Shown here in pieces: positions 42,457-55,451 of a DNA stretch of 64,000 nt; position 1 is the stretch's first letter; each line of letters begins with the position of its first letter. Under the pieces are notes generated by a model. The model was not told the origin of the DNA. It ran no database searches and was given only the letters and a program-made list of their open reading frames with translations. This stretch comes from Aphelenchoides besseyi (lineage: Eukaryota; Nematoda; Chromadorea; Rhabditida; Aphelenchoididae), in the NCBI GenBank assembly GCA_024699855.1, contig JAMPIQ010000002.1, positions 9,858,001-9,922,000 on the forward strand, written 5' to 3'. The translations under genes and the position numbers were made by a program.

Positions 42457-43013
42457 AAGTTGGGAGTGCTGTAATTCTACGAAATGTCACAGGGACCTTA
42501 ATTGGAGTTTGACAGCGCTGAGAATTCAACGTTGGAAATCGTAAAAACGCAAAACCAAATTGATGTCATCCACGGCTCATCATTGAAAGACTAATAACCT
42601 TAGACAGTTCCAATCTCAACCCTATAAATTTATTCAATCACTTTCTCTGCACAAATTCTCGCTCTACAACGGGCGTATGAAGACAAGCAAATCAAAACAA
42701 AAAACAGCAGTTTGCTACAATTTGTGGCAAACAGGAAGCATCAAGAGTTGCCGATTAGGATCATTGCGCATAAGAACAAAAGAAGACTACAAAATTAGAA
42801 TTTGATTCCTGTACTCAAAGTGATTCTTCAAAATGTCAATGAAATTTACGAGAAAATTCACTGTCGTCAAAACCTTTTGAGTTGGAATACGAAGCAGATG
42901 ACAGATGCAATCAAAATGCCTCCAGCGCTATAAATACGGAAAACGGTAAGCAATACAATAACCGTATAAGTTACACCAACAATTAGAGATTGAAAATAAC
43001 CGCGTAGAACTGG
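42457..43013. other. Region downstream of OGA with a hydrophobic open frame
   Basis: Between the convergent unknown gene and OGA. On the minus strand the frame at 42867-43030, right after an acceptor-like tttgtttcag, encodes two hydrophobic segments (SLIVGVTYTVIVLLTVF and SAGGILIASVICFVF). It might be an alternative last exon of OGA or a separate small gene. Confidence 0.35.
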
Positions 43014-46000
43014 TTTAATCCGAGAACTGAAACAAATGACTTCCCATCGTAACGAAACCATCAATTTGAATATCATTGATAACACAAAGTCCAAACCGAT
43101 GAAACAAGTTGATTCGCTCTTCATCATTTGCTGGGACCAAAGTAAAAAGACCATTGGATCCTAGGACATCGATCGATGAAGTCAATACGAACAAAATTGC
43201 TTACCATTCATTGCCAACGTCGATGCTGCACATTGAAACATACGACGAACCCACGCGGCCTCGGCGATATGATCTTTCCATCGGATTTCTATGAAACTTG
43301 GGAATTTGTTAAAAAACGATTCGGGCAATTTGAGCAACGGCCACTCATTCAAATCGCTGTTGAACTTCTCCAATCGCTGAAAAAACAAAGCTGACATTTA
43401 GAACAATAATTGAATTAAACCTCGGCAGATTCTTCTAACGAACTCGAGTATTTTTTCCTTAAATCGTTGTACATGTCGTTTTTAATGTTTTCTTTAGCTG
43501 ATAGAACCGAGAAGATCGAGGTAATCACAGCGAACAGGCTCGATCGGCCCTCGTCGTCCACTTCTTCAACACGAAAATGATGTGGTGGAATACCGAACTT
43601 GAAATGAATCCCGTAACAGCGATCGAAGAAGAACTCGGCTGGAGCAGTGGGACTAACAAAGTCCGCGAGTTGTTTTTCAGCCGGGAAGGAAAAGTGATCG
43701 TAGAAAAATTGCTGAAAACATCAATTTCATCAGAACACTTTCATTGCTTACCATATTCACATCTTCGTAAGTTATTGGCTCAATACGATAGGAGGAAATA
43801 GGAAGCGGAATCGGAGTCCTGCACAAAAACAAATTTGCAATATCAGGAGAAGTGATTATCAGTTTTTGCATGTCCGATAGAAGTCCGTTGCCAAAAGACC
43901 ACGGTTCGACATTCGGCATTCGATGTCGCCACCAACTTTCAGCAGCTAAACGACAAATCAAATCGAACTGTAGTTGAAGAACTTACGACTCGGTAATACG
44001 ACCAAATTTCCGTCTCGCATCCACTTGAGAATTGCACTTAGAATCGTGGTCGTCGCGTGAGCTTCGGAAATGTACGGAAAGATTTCTTGTACGAGACTCT
44101 GAAAATACAGTTTGATTGATGATAATAATCGGTGATTCAGTTACCCGATTAGGTGAAATCAAAAATCGTCTGAAAAACGTTTCCAGTCGTGTAGAACCGC
44201 TCTGGAACATATCAAAGCGGCTATTCCATTCGCTAATCAACGAAGAGTTTGAGGAATCTACTTGACGTAAGAGATGAGCGTTCTTGTGCAGCCATTGAAA
44301 ATCCTCCAGTAAAAGCAGACCTCGTTCACCGTAATCGAATGGAAGATAAAAGATGTCTACTAGTAGTGCCAGTTGTTCATGATCAATTTTTCTAAAAGCA
44401 AACATTAGAAGCGGTGTTGAATCTTAACATACGCCAAATTTCGTTCCTCGCCGTCTTCTTCCATTGCAACTTCTTCGTTCAGGTGTTGATCCGAACTTTC
44501 ACGTGAAGGTGGAATACCAAGTTGACATGCTTTCTCGGGTTCAACCACCGATTCGCTGTAGTTCGTACAAAGCGAGTTAGCAGTCAATTGAAAACCATCC
44601 TAAAATGTGGTAATTTCGATACTACAATTTCAATTTAAAATTGACCTTTTCATCAGCTCCAACCATAACGGTTTCGTCGAATTGAAAAGCTGGAACAGTG
44701 ACTGTTGTTGCATTTCCCATTGCTGTTGTATAAAGAGGTGGTGGAGTAGCGGCGGTCTCAATCAACTCGTTTCCTTCGCATGTTCGAATCGTAGGCGGAG
44801 GAATGAGAACATTGGATTCGGGAGGAGCGGTTTCTGTTAACGGCGTCATTGTACATTCAATTTGACTGATTCTAAACAAACGGTTTAAATCGAATACTGA
44901 AATGTTTTTTACGGTGGAATTGCTGGTCCAGGTCCTTGAGTGTACAGATCAAGCCATTTCTCCAACGCTTCATTCAGCGCATCAGACGGATTGTAGGAGC
45001 GACGATTAGGTGTTCCAGAAAAGATTTTGACCATTTCTTCTTCGATACTTGCTCGTGGGCTTGACTGAACTTCCATCTCGTTTTCATCGTATTCACTTTG
45101 ATTCCAAATTGACATCGTATACAATGGGACAAAGTTTGCTTCGTATTTGCAGTTTGGATTTAGTAGCATTCCCGAAATCTCGTTCTTCAGACTCACATCT
45201 CGACCTTTGAATGGACCCAAAAATACGCGTCTTGGATCGTAGTCGTTTGCGTGAAGATTGTCCCAAATCAACGGTTTTCTTCTGAGAACCTTAGCAACAC
45301 TTTGAGCATGTTCGGAAGTCAAATTTGGAGAAACAACTTGAGAACCTAAAAAAAGATAAGAGCTATTGTTGTTGTATTAACTACCTGTCCACATGATGTG
45401 AATGTCGGGAAGCAGATTTTCCCCCAAAGTGTTCAAATAGTCGGAACTAGACAAGTCGGGAACCGCACGACTGCTGCAGTACTCAGTGGGACAGAAGAAG
45501 AACATTTCCGATTCAATATACGAGTAGACGTTGTTGGCAACAGAGAGTTGAGCAGCAACAAACGATGGGAAGGTCTTGCGATCATCTTCATTCATTGTCG
45601 ATTCGATATCGTCGAAAAGCAGCGCGAACGCCGTACATCCCAGGTCTCGTACTTGAGATAACTTCCGTTTAACCGCATCAACTTCATCTTTACTCGAGTA
45701 GATCATGTCGATTCCCGGAGACAACGAATATACGAAAACAACGTTGTTTTCTTTTGCCGATCGAATCAACGAACGTAACAACTCTAAACAGAAAATCAAC
45801 TCAAATTCAAAGGCTACACAACACACCGCTTTCTTCTTCGTTGTACAATGCACGCCATTGGAAACGATGTTTCAAGTCGTCTTTCGGCGCATACAAGTAC
45901 GTGTTCAATCCCAAGGTTTTCATTCTCTCAAACAAATTCTTTCGCTGTTCCGTCGTCCATGGTCGTCCGTAAAAACCTCAAATGAAAGTGTCAGAACCAG

Positions 46001-46120
46001 CTATAAATCAACGATTACCTTCTACAACTCCGCAAATAAAACGACTTGGAGACTCGGCACTAAAATTGGCTTTTTAGCTGCGTGTTTGTTTGCTTTCGAT
46101 TACCCGTAAGCTTTTGGCAT
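43014..46120 (-). CDS. OGA: O-GlcNAcase (protein O-GlcNAc hydrolase, OGA)
   Basis: A multi-exon gene starting with two short exons (MPKAYG, then [13 protein letters not shown]) joined to [13 protein letters not shown]. The glycosidase family 84 domain continues [38 protein letters not shown], whose paired aspartates are the catalytic DD of [16 protein letters not shown] and [23 protein letters not shown]. An acidic, Pro-rich linker follows, then the stalk helices ([31 protein letters not shown]) and the C-terminal acetyltransferase-like domain ending [33 protein letters not shown] removes O-linked GlcNAc from serine and threonine of nuclear and cytosolic proteins. The full domain set is present, so the gene looks intact. 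Confidence 0.95.
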
Positions 46121-46817
46121 TTCTTCTACTTCAATACCCATTTTGTTTTATCATTCGATATAAAAAGCAAGGATCTGACGTTCAATAACAGAGGATCTGA
46201 AACGAAAGAAAGTCGTTGAAATATCTTTAAAGAATTCTCGTTCACGTTTCTTTCACATTAGAAGGTTTCACAATCAACCTAAGGACTCGTATAAGAAACC
46301 AAAAGAAATCAACAAAATTCGACGATGAACACAAAACATCCACTTAGTTTTTGCACATCGATTTGCTTTGCAAGCGACTGCGTTGTTGTTTTTGCCAACG
46401 AACGGTTGTTGTTTACTTCGTAACAAACATCATCGTATTTTGTCAGCGGAGATTAAGGCCGCGAAGTTGAATCGATTAAAATTGCCAATCGGCTTACTTT
46501 TGCCCATACACTTCAAATGACCAAGACTGATGTTCTGACGGATTTGTTGTAAACCTATTTGTCAATCTATTAATGACTTTTCTGAGTTCGACCGTAACAA
46601 GCAAACTATTCGATTTTAAATTTATTGCAACGTACCCATATGTCAACAATCTGGTGGCCTCAATAAAAGATATACACGAGTAAAAAGGATTAGCAAAAAT
46701 TTCTGGTTTATCTTTCAATCGAATAAACCGGACTAGATTGGGAACAAAGCTAACAAAGCACCTGAGTGAATAGATAAATTATGCGAAACGGATAACAAGT
46801 TGATAAATTAAACTTCT
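46121..46817. other. Intergenic region between Flightless-I stop and OGA start
   Basis: Both neighbours read minus. A 74-codon minus frame at 46494-46718 has no family features and was not accepted. The region should hold the Flightless 3' untranslated sequence and the OGA promoter. Confidence 0.4.
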
Positions 46818-49800
46818 TCAACTGCCTGGTACTTTTCGATGATTCGACCAACCGTGAAACAGTTCTCGAAAACGCTTGGATTCCATTCCTTTAATGGCGA
46901 GCATCAATTGTCGATCTTCACCTTTGATCTTGCAATTATTGACATACGCTTGAACGGCTTGATAAGCGAGTTTCCCCTCTACTTCGCTGCAATTTCCGCC
47001 ACACCAAAGAAAAACGTATTTCCCACTATCGACAATCATTACGTCGTCGTCATCCAAGTCGTCCTGAAGAGCAACGTTATTGGATAAATGCATTAAATCT
47101 GAATACCTGACAAAAGTCAACGGTTTTCTCCGATACACTGAAGTGTCCTTTTTCGTTACTACAACGAAACAGTCGAGTGTAGTTCATGAAATCGGCGTCC
47201 TTCGAGTACTTCTTTTTATCTCCAATATTCCGCCAAAACGCTTGAGTCTCTTCTCCTTCTTGAATAGTCACTTCGTCGTACTCGTTATCGTAATTGATCA
47301 ACTTCGAAGCCACAGATTGCACGATGTCGTGATAGTAGCTGTCCGATTTAGATCCCTGCCACACATAAAGTCGACCAATTTTCCCTTCATCTTTTGACGG
47401 ATCATTCGAATCTTCAGCGAATGGACATGCAAGTATGTAACTGAATGCCGAATTCAAGTTCTGACTCGTACAATCGATCTCAATTGTTCGTGTGTTGACG
47501 GACGAACCGTTGGCTCGCAAATGAAACAGTTGTGGTTTCATTCGGTACTTTTGTCGTTCGATACGTGATCCACGACAAATCAGAAATTGACGTTTGAAGT
47601 GCGACAGAAACTTGTGGTTTTCTTGTTGTTGGGACAAACGGACGACCTCGAGTTTGTCCTTGAAAAGAGTTTCGAATTTTTTCTGAAAATTAATGTAAAT
47701 CAAACTAGTCAGAAAACGTCCACCTACTTGCAGAATGAAAGTGAAATTGAGCCAACCCATATTACTTGCATCTCGGCCTTGCCAAAAGTATACGACGCAC
47801 TTGAAGTCATCGGTTTTGTTGCTTTCGTTGTCCTTTTTCTGAAAACTCGTTCAAATCTACTTGTGGATATGCAACCTACGGTGTTAACAGTGCTGCTTGA
47901 CTCGTTGGCTACACTGCTTCCCTCTTCATCAGTGAAATCGCTGTCTTCATTAGAGACATAATATCGACAAAGAAAGACGTAACAATCTTTGGTGTAAAAT
48001 ATTCCAAATTCATTTGCCGGCAGTTTGATGAACTTTTTCTTTTCCTAAAATAAGTCAATGGTATTGAATGCTAAGTGAACACTCACCAATACGAACGATT
48101 CGATGACTTCCAAATCAGCATTGCATTCTTCAATCAAGATGTCCGATTCCTCGTGTGTAAACGCATTCATTCGGCTTGTGAACAAAGCGTCAGTTTCGAC
48201 CTTCATCTTATCGCGCTGCATAATCACTTTGATATCTGCACCTCTTCGTTGAACTGTTTCCGCGGTCATCGTGTAATCGACTGGAATTACATCGTCCCAT
48301 CCGCGGAATTTGGACCGAAACCACGTTGATTCCTCGCCTTCGGACTCACGAGAAAGCAGCGTGTCATCGGGACGTGCAAGCATTTTCAACAGCTCGTTGC
48401 TCCATTTTTGAGCTGCCAATTTTACCAGTCGATTTGCTCGTTTTCCCAACCACAAAAACAAATCCGAATGACAATCGAGAATGTACGCACTGTCGCTGTG
48501 CAAGAGGTCCTTGTGCAGTTGTTTGTGTTCAAGTTGAAGCACTTCCACTGATCCCATTCCCACTTTGATCGTATACAGTATGTAACGGTGCGGTTTAACT
48601 TCGGCCGGAAGATGTTGTGGAATTCGAATGGGCGGTTTCGGAGTGCCGGTCAGAGCTTCCCAAAATTCCGGTGGTGTTGATTTGTGATGACAAACTTCGA
48701 TATCTGCCGCACCCTTACGGTCACGTTTGTTCAATTTTTCAGCAAACAAACGAACTTTACTTGCCACCGTATTCTAGAATCAGAGGTTCGATGAAGTGCA
48801 GATTTGGTTCAATAACATACGCTGCTCTTCAATCCGCGCCAAATCCAGATTGTTTTCTCGGTGTGAAGCAAAAAGACGAATTGTGGATCAAGGGATTTAA
48901 CAGAAAGTGCCACGGGCTCCATTACAATCGTTTTGCCATCAATAGAACCGCGATACAAACGTTTGACGAACTTTGGTTTTTGAACCGTAAAAAATCCCGA
49001 CTGTGTACGACCACCAGAAACGTATTCAATCTCGCCGTCAAAGAACTCAAGAAATGTATCAGATTCGTCGTTCATTTCTTCACGAATCGTCCTGAAAAAT
49101 ACTGATAGATATTGGATGTGATGGAAAATCTACCGTGAAGTGCTACCAAGGTGGTTGAGTAAGTTAACAGAGTGCACCGCTGCACACATCCCCTTATCCA
49201 AAGTCGACTTGTCTCCAATCCAGTAGTGAATTTGGTGTGAAAGATTACCCGAATCTTCGCGTGTGGTTTTCAAAACAATATAACAATCAGCTTCAAAAAA
49301 TGATCCGTACCTAAAAATAGAAAGCAAGAGTTTGATTAACAGGTTTGTCAAAAATACTTTCACTGTTGGAGGTTAAACTTACATTTCAGGATCCACTGGA
49401 CTGGGATAAAAATTCTCGATTTCCCAAACCCACAGTCCGGCTGATTGACCGACGTCGGACTCGAAGATATCTGTGAAGTCGAGTTTCTTTTGTGTCGACG
49501 CCATTCGTTCACGCCAAGTCGGCGGAGCTCGAAGACTATTCTCATCGGCAAGGTCCGAGTTGCCATCGGGAGTACTCGCGTTGTCTTGTGCCATTTTCGA
49601 CATTGCGGCAATTACCTTCGATGCACCGTTTTCGTCTGCTTGATGTCTTCTTCTCCGAATAAAATCTTCAAACGTAATCTCCATATAAACCGCTCAAAAC
49701 AATAGTATTGCTACCTTTTTTACGCTGAACGGCATCTCGTTTGTTGTTGTCCATGGAGCTTGCGTCAGATGCGGAATTTTGAACATTCATCTGAATAATC

Positions 49801-51315
49801 AAGCCATTTTAATTACTCAAAAAGGACTAACTCGATGAGACAGCGAAAAGTCGACATTGTAGAAGGCCAATTGTTTTCGATCTTGTGGTCGTGGAGGCAT
49901 CACAAGATCGGGGTTGTTTGTCAGGTCCAATTCTTTGAGATCGGGCAACAAGTAGATTCCATCAGGGATCAGAAGAAGTGCGTTGTTGTCTAATTTGACT
50001 CGCTGCAGTTTAACACATCGAGTAATCCCTTCGGGTACAAGTTTAAGTTTGTTGTGTGATAGGTAGAGCACTTGAAGTTGCATCAGCTTTCCAATGCTCG
50101 CTGGCATTCCTAAAACTTCAAGATCAATTGAAAGACTATGTCCAATACTTACCCTCAAAAATAATGCGATTGAAATTGGCGTAAAACCGTTGTAATTTAA
50201 CGCATTGAGTGATGTTTGTTGGAAATGCTTCCAAGTTATTTTCGGCGAAATTCAACGTTTCAATTTCAGTCCACTGATTTTCCGGAATTTCCACAGACGA
50301 CAACTGAAACTGTTCGGTCAGTAAAGATATCAACGAAATGATTGCGAACCTTGTTTCGACTCATGTTGAACTTTCGCAATTTTTTGAGCGTGAATACTGC
50401 ATCGGGTATCACACTGAGCTCGTTTCCACTAAGATCCAACTCCTGATCAACACACATGTTATTCACTATAAGTACAAACTTACAGAAATGTTTGGCATAT
50501 CCTCTAAAGATAATGGTAAATTGTTTAAGGTTCGATTTGTGTTTTGCAATCGAAGAACCCGAAGATTTTTCATGCTGAAAACAATAGTCGTCATATGAAG
50601 AGAACAAATAGAGTACCTTAAAGATGACAATTGAAAGTTTCTGAGAGGATTGTTGGACAAATTAAGGACTTGAAGGTTAACAAGACGACGAATTTGAGTC
50701 GGGAGAGCGTCTAGTTTGTTGCAACTAAGGTCGATGAAGATCAAATCGATCAGATTGTTGAAAACCTAAATACACATGAATTGATGTTGACGAAACCCAA
50801 AACCTGGTTGGGAATAGTCTCGATGTTATTGTGACTCAGATTGAGAACAATCGCACACTTCGCGTACTCGACATTCGACGGCACATCTCTAAGAGAGTTG
50901 TGGCTGAAGTCGATGATCGTGAGATCTTTCATTCGGAAAATATCCGTGGGAATGCCGGAAGTTTTGATCTGTGCTTGTTTTGATCACGCCGTCGAACGGT
51001 AATTGCTTACTTGATTTCGTCGAAAGATCACGGATCGTAAACGCGGCAGATCGGACAATTCGCCGTGCACGTTCTGTAGTTTGTTTCTTGTCATTTGCAG
51101 ATGTTCAAGTTTGGTTAAATTCGAAAGCTCGTCAGGTACCCGTTCGAGAGATGTGTCGTTCAATTTCAACCAGGTTGCGTGCTGCATCTCTCCGACTTCA
51201 TTCGGAAATTTATCGCCCTACACAAAATAAGTTTCAGAACAAATCAAAAACTTACGGAAAAATCGACATGACTGAAATCACATCCACGAATATAAGCGAG
51301 TATTCCCGTTGCCAT
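46818..51315 (-). CDS. FLII: Flightless-I (LRR plus gelsolin repeats)
   Basis: A large multi-exon gene encoding the whole Flightless-I architecture. The N-terminus [20 protein letters not shown] leads into leucine-rich repeats: [51 protein letters not shown], and the last repeat ending [26 protein letters not shown] charged linker follows, then six gelsolin-like repeats with recognisable pieces such as [82 protein letters not shown] and [13 protein letters not shown]. Flightless-I binds actin, small-GTPase partners and nuclear-receptor cofactors. The ATG lies six bases after an acceptor (ttttag), compatible with trans-splicing. Confidence 0.95.
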
Positions 51316-51961
51316 ACGCCTCTAAAATGAATTTTGTTTTGGAAATAAACAAAGATCACGATCATAACACACATACTTGTATTCATATCACGAAAATGCA
51401 CGGAAAATGTGTTGATTAGTGGCAAGTGTAAATCTCTATAGAACTATTAAGATAATTCTTTCACTCCGATTAAGCGGACTTTACACCAACATCGCTAATT
51501 TAACCGTGAAAACGAAATGACGCCGCGCCAAGTAGTGGCTCATCTCCACATTACGTTCGTTGCGAGAGATTATCGGTTATTATCCGCTGTTGTATACTCG
51601 TACAAGGACTTCCAACTGTCCAAGAGAAGTTCGCCAGTGATATCCGCTGACAAGTTCTTTCCACGATTAGCCGTAAAATGAAGACAATAAATGAAAATTA
51701 TGAGACTGCATCTCTTAAATGTGTTATACGAGATTGTTTGATCAACTCTACAGAAGTGTTGTAAATACAATCTACGCGTATTTTGAGTGTTTGGCCGCTT
51801 TCCAGTAGACTCTCTGATCTTGTAATCATCGAAAATCGGGATTTGAGAGGGAACAGCTGCAGACCGGGTCAGCGCTTGTTGATCATGATTGACGCTCTTT
51901 AAAAATGATTCCGGATTTTAAACTCGTTCACACGGAAGTTTTAATCAATTCGTTCTAAGAT
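51316..51961. other. Divergent promoter region of Flightless-I and the methyltransferase
   Basis: About 650 bases between divergent start codons. No coding region was accepted; a 66-codon minus frame at 51570-51770 has no features. Confidence 0.4.
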
Positions 51962-52993
51962 ATGTCTGAGGTGAAAATATTCGATCCTACGGACTACGAA
52001 ACCGAATTCGATGGTGCTGCCTACTTAGATTACTACTATTCACAGTTAGTTCAGGAATAAGCCCAATAATAAAGCACATTTTAGTGGTGCTATGCAATCG
52101 GAAACTCGAATCTCACTATTCGCACTTCCAAACTTTGCCGAAGCGTTGCGAAAGAATGTGCCAAGAACTGAGCGTCGAACGTTGTTGGACGTGGGCTGTG
52201 GACCCGCAAGCTTTTCGGCGATCAGTTTCCGAAACATCGTAGAAGAAGTCTATCTGTCAGATTTCGTAAGACAGAATTTGAATATTTTGGAGAATTGGGT
52301 AACACAGAAAGATTCTTTCGATTGGACCGCGGTTTTGAAAGTGATTGCAAGGTGAGTTGTGTCTTAAGTTAAGTCGGAGAAAAATGAACAGTTAGAGCAG
52401 TAAACACAATTGATTCCAGAAATGAAGGAACACGAACTGAGCATTCGATTTTGATGGAAATGGAAGAGAAAGCACGAATTGCGGTGAAAAACGGTGGAAT
52501 CCTATACGCTAATGTTCATAATGAAAATGTTCTCGAACAAACTCCAACAGTCAAATCGAACTCTCAATTCGACATATTAGTGACAATATTTTGTTTGGAG
52601 TCAGCGTGTAGGACCTACAAAGAGTATAGCAATGCTCTGAAGAATATAGTAAGTAATGGAACTTGATCAGACACCTGCACGGTTCTCAACTGTTCGATCG
52701 AATGACATAAAACAAAATCTCGAAAGTTGATTTAATTGCTATGTTTTCAGCTTAAACTTCTAAGACCGGGTGGCACTCTCATTTTGGGAACGGTGCTTGA
52801 AGATCAAACGTACACTTCGGGTATTTGCGCAGGAAAACCGAAATTATTCACATTGTTATCATTAAAATTGGAGTGGATTGTGGACCAACTGATTGAAAAT
52901 GCAATGGAAACCAATGAGATGACGCATTTGGGCTTACCATCACATGGAGTTGGGTTCATAATGGTGAAAAAACGCCTTTGCACGAGGTCGTAA
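51962..52993 (+). CDS. NNMT/PNMT/TEMT-family methyltransferase (anmt-like)
   Basis: Exons 51962-52044, 52085-52351, 52420-52648 and 52751-52993 give 273 residues, the length of nicotinamide N-methyltransferase family members. Motifs: YLDYYYS near the N-terminus (substrate-binding YLxxYY of NNMT/PNMT), LLDVGCGPASFSAISF (SAM-binding glycine loop), VYLSDFVRQNLNILENW, FDWTAVLK, FCLESACRTYKEYSNALKN and LLRPGGTLILGTVLED. These enzymes move a methyl group from S-adenosylmethionine to small amines such as nicotinamide. C. elegans has a small anmt family of this type. The exact substrate is not told by the sequence. The fourth exon follows a clear ttttcag. Confidence 0.9.
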
Positions 52994-53335
52994 ATGGCGT
53001 GCATGATTCAACGTAAGAATGTAAACGAATATAAAATACAACACAATAAACAGGTGTTAAGGCGAGGAAACGAGAGAAAGAAAGTGATGAGAAGAAAAGA
53101 GTCTTTGAGAAAAATTTGACAAGCAGACACGACGATTGGAAAACAAAAAGCGAAATTGAGAAAGAAGAATATTGCGACCAGTGGGTAAAATCCCGTCGAG
53201 ATTGCGGCAATCGAGCCATTGGACAATCCCGCCGACTGCAATTGATGCCAATTGAGCTGATCGGATCAAAAGTGACGGGGGTGGAGGCGATCGAACATCG
53301 TTTCTTATGTGCGGTTACCGTTCTTTTGGTTGCTA
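52994..53335. other. Spacer with an open frame upstream of the membrane protein
   Basis: A plus-strand frame from about 53116 to 53391 is open but starts with TTG and runs in another frame than the membrane protein that follows. Its charged stretch (WKTKSEIEKEEY) could be an N-terminal exon, but no in-phase intron of normal size joins it. Confidence 0.3.
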
Positions 53336-54467
53336 ATGTTGATTTATTATATCACCTTGATTGGATTAATTGTTGGGTTTGTTCGCTCTGATTCCGATAA
53401 AAATCTAACCGAATCGACAAGCGACGATGAAGCAATTATGCGGACTTTGGCTAAAATTCGATCGGAAAGTGAAGCGGGACGTTTGGTTGTTTTGTTTTGT
53501 CGAGTTCGTTGTTTGAAAGAAAGAGGACAGGTTTGGTTTCTATTAACAACTATACGAATGGACTGTAGATCTCAAAGTGGATACGACAGTTCAACGAAAA
53601 TCGAAAGATACCTTTGGAACAACGTATGAACTTTCATTTTCATTCCTACAAGAAAGCTATTGGAGTGAATAATGTTGACGAACAATTAAACTTAACTTCG
53701 AATGCGGTCTTCTATTTTGTTGCTGATCAGGGGTTTCCATATGAAAACGAGTTAGATAATAAAGTAAGTGAACGAACACCCGGTTATATTCGTCATTTCT
53801 TATTCAGGAAGCATTTACTGACTGGCTGTCGCATTATGAGCAACCGTTGATTCAACGACCAGCCGATCATTTGGAACTTAACGAAATGCTCAACAAAGTT
53901 TGGAACAATTGTGGAGAGAATTCGCCGAGATATCTGGTCATTGTTCAAGACTTGAAAGTTTGTACGGATTGGCTATTGGACAACATTGCACGAAGTTTCA
54001 TGAATGACAATACGGTCAATGTGGTCGAGCTAAGACGACCGTTGACCCCGGAAACGGAAGCACTACTTAATTGGCGCTTGCCCGGTCTTTCTGATTCGTG
54101 TCGTATGTTAATTTTACTCTACCGAAATGCATTTTACGAGGTCGAGAAGAACATTCTGCCATCCAAAGTTAGTTGCCGTTTACGTGTCATTATCGAATTT
54201 TAGCTGTACGTTTCGTTAAAAGAGTGGGAAGGAGGTGTCTGTGATACCAGTAATGACTACACGATACGTTCCGAATTGACCGATCTTCAGTTGGAATATA
54301 TAACCGAAGAAAGACACATTCGAAAAATTCAGAACAACCAAACATACGTTGTGGTTGGTGGAATTGGTGGATTAGGTAATCGTCGTCATTTCGAAACTTT
54401 TAGACGTTGCTTTCCAGCTGTCATAGCACTTGCCATTTCCATTTTCTGGGGACTTCAATCCGCATAA
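53336..54467 (+). CDS. Unrecognised membrane protein with N- and C-terminal helices
   Basis: Exons 53336-53530, 53569-53763, 53808-54167 and 54204-54467, all GT-AG and in phase, give about 337 residues from the ATG at 53336. The N-terminus is a hydrophobic anchor (MLIYYITLIGLIVGFV), followed by a large mixed domain (LEQRMNFHFHSYKK, YFVADQGFPYEN, DWLSHYEQPLIQRP, RYLVIVQDLKVCTDWLLDNIA, LNWRLPGLSDSCRMLILLYR) and a C-terminal helix (FPAVIALAISIFWGLQ) just before the stop. Two terminal helices with one domain between them suggest an ER or nuclear-envelope lumenal protein. I compared it in memory with torsin-interacting proteins and PIG-S and could not assign it. The frame is open above the ATG, so an upstream exon may add residues. 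Confidence 0.65.
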
Positions 54468-55451
54468 ACCGACAACAACGTTTCATTCCTTTGTTGAGTC
54501 AATCAACACTCAAATAAATTTAAAATATAAGCTGTGATTAGTGGAAAGAACATCAACGTGAAAAGACTGTAGTTTCAAGTTCGCATCGAAACCGCGTGTT
54601 TATGATGAAGTGCAACTAAAACGTTTAGCAATCTGGTTCGTTTCAACGAACGATCCTTAGTGGTTAAATTTCTGTTCTCATGACCAACTGCATGAATATT
54701 TAACCAATTTGTTGTTGTCATCTGACGACGTTCGAATGATTTTGCTGTCAAAGTACAAACCCACGGGTTACACTCGAACGGACGAGAACCGAGCGCTTCC
54801 GTTGAACAGATCGCGACACTTCTGTTTATTCTTAGCATCGAGTTAAGTCCAAAATTACAATAGAGTTAATCGATTGGTTTTATGGGCGATCAAGCGGTTA
54901 TTCGAGTCATCCAACGCAGCTAGGCGCTGCACACACCACGTGAGACAACGGGCAAGTGGAGGGAGGGAAAAAGGAAGGGAAATAATGTACGTAGTGGGTC
55001 TCATGATCATTCTTCTTTTTTTGTCTTCTAACTTCTAACATCATTTGTGTTATCAAGTTGGATGTTCTTCAGAATCTTTTTCGATTTCAATTGTTTTTTT
55101 TGTTGAAACGCCTACGCACAAGAGAACTTTTCCATCTGTTTGTTTGATGCAACGGGAACTCTAAAAAGCGTGTTAAGCTCTTTTTTTGTCTTTATGATCG
55201 ATATTAGCAATAGCCACGGGATTACAGTTACAACAGAAGTCACGTTATAAAGAAAATATACGTGAGTTTGTGCGTCCTTCGATTTTCGTCCCAAAGAAGA
55301 GTTTTTGTTTACGTCTCTTTTTCGTTGTTTCAAAACGTCACATCATACGTGCGTGTTTTTTTGTTTGCTCGCGTTGATTGACATCGGGACGTCGTTCGAT
55401 TTGTGTTTTCATTTAACGGTTCCCGTTGATTTCAGTCTTTATATTCGTATT
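54468..55451. other. Intergenic region before BCAS3
   Basis: About 1 kb. A minus-strand ATG frame of 87 codons at 54575-54838 (ends HHKHAVSMRT) was noted but not accepted. The 3' part is T-rich and ends in an acceptor (gatttcag, 55435) sixteen bases before the BCAS3 ATG. Confidence 0.4.

Noticed and set aside
53336..54467. Assignment as a torsin-interacting protein (LAP1/LULL1) or PIG-S
   Set aside because: Topology was suggestive, but the torsin-activating domain and PIG-S motifs I know do not line up, and both terminal helices argue against LAP1.
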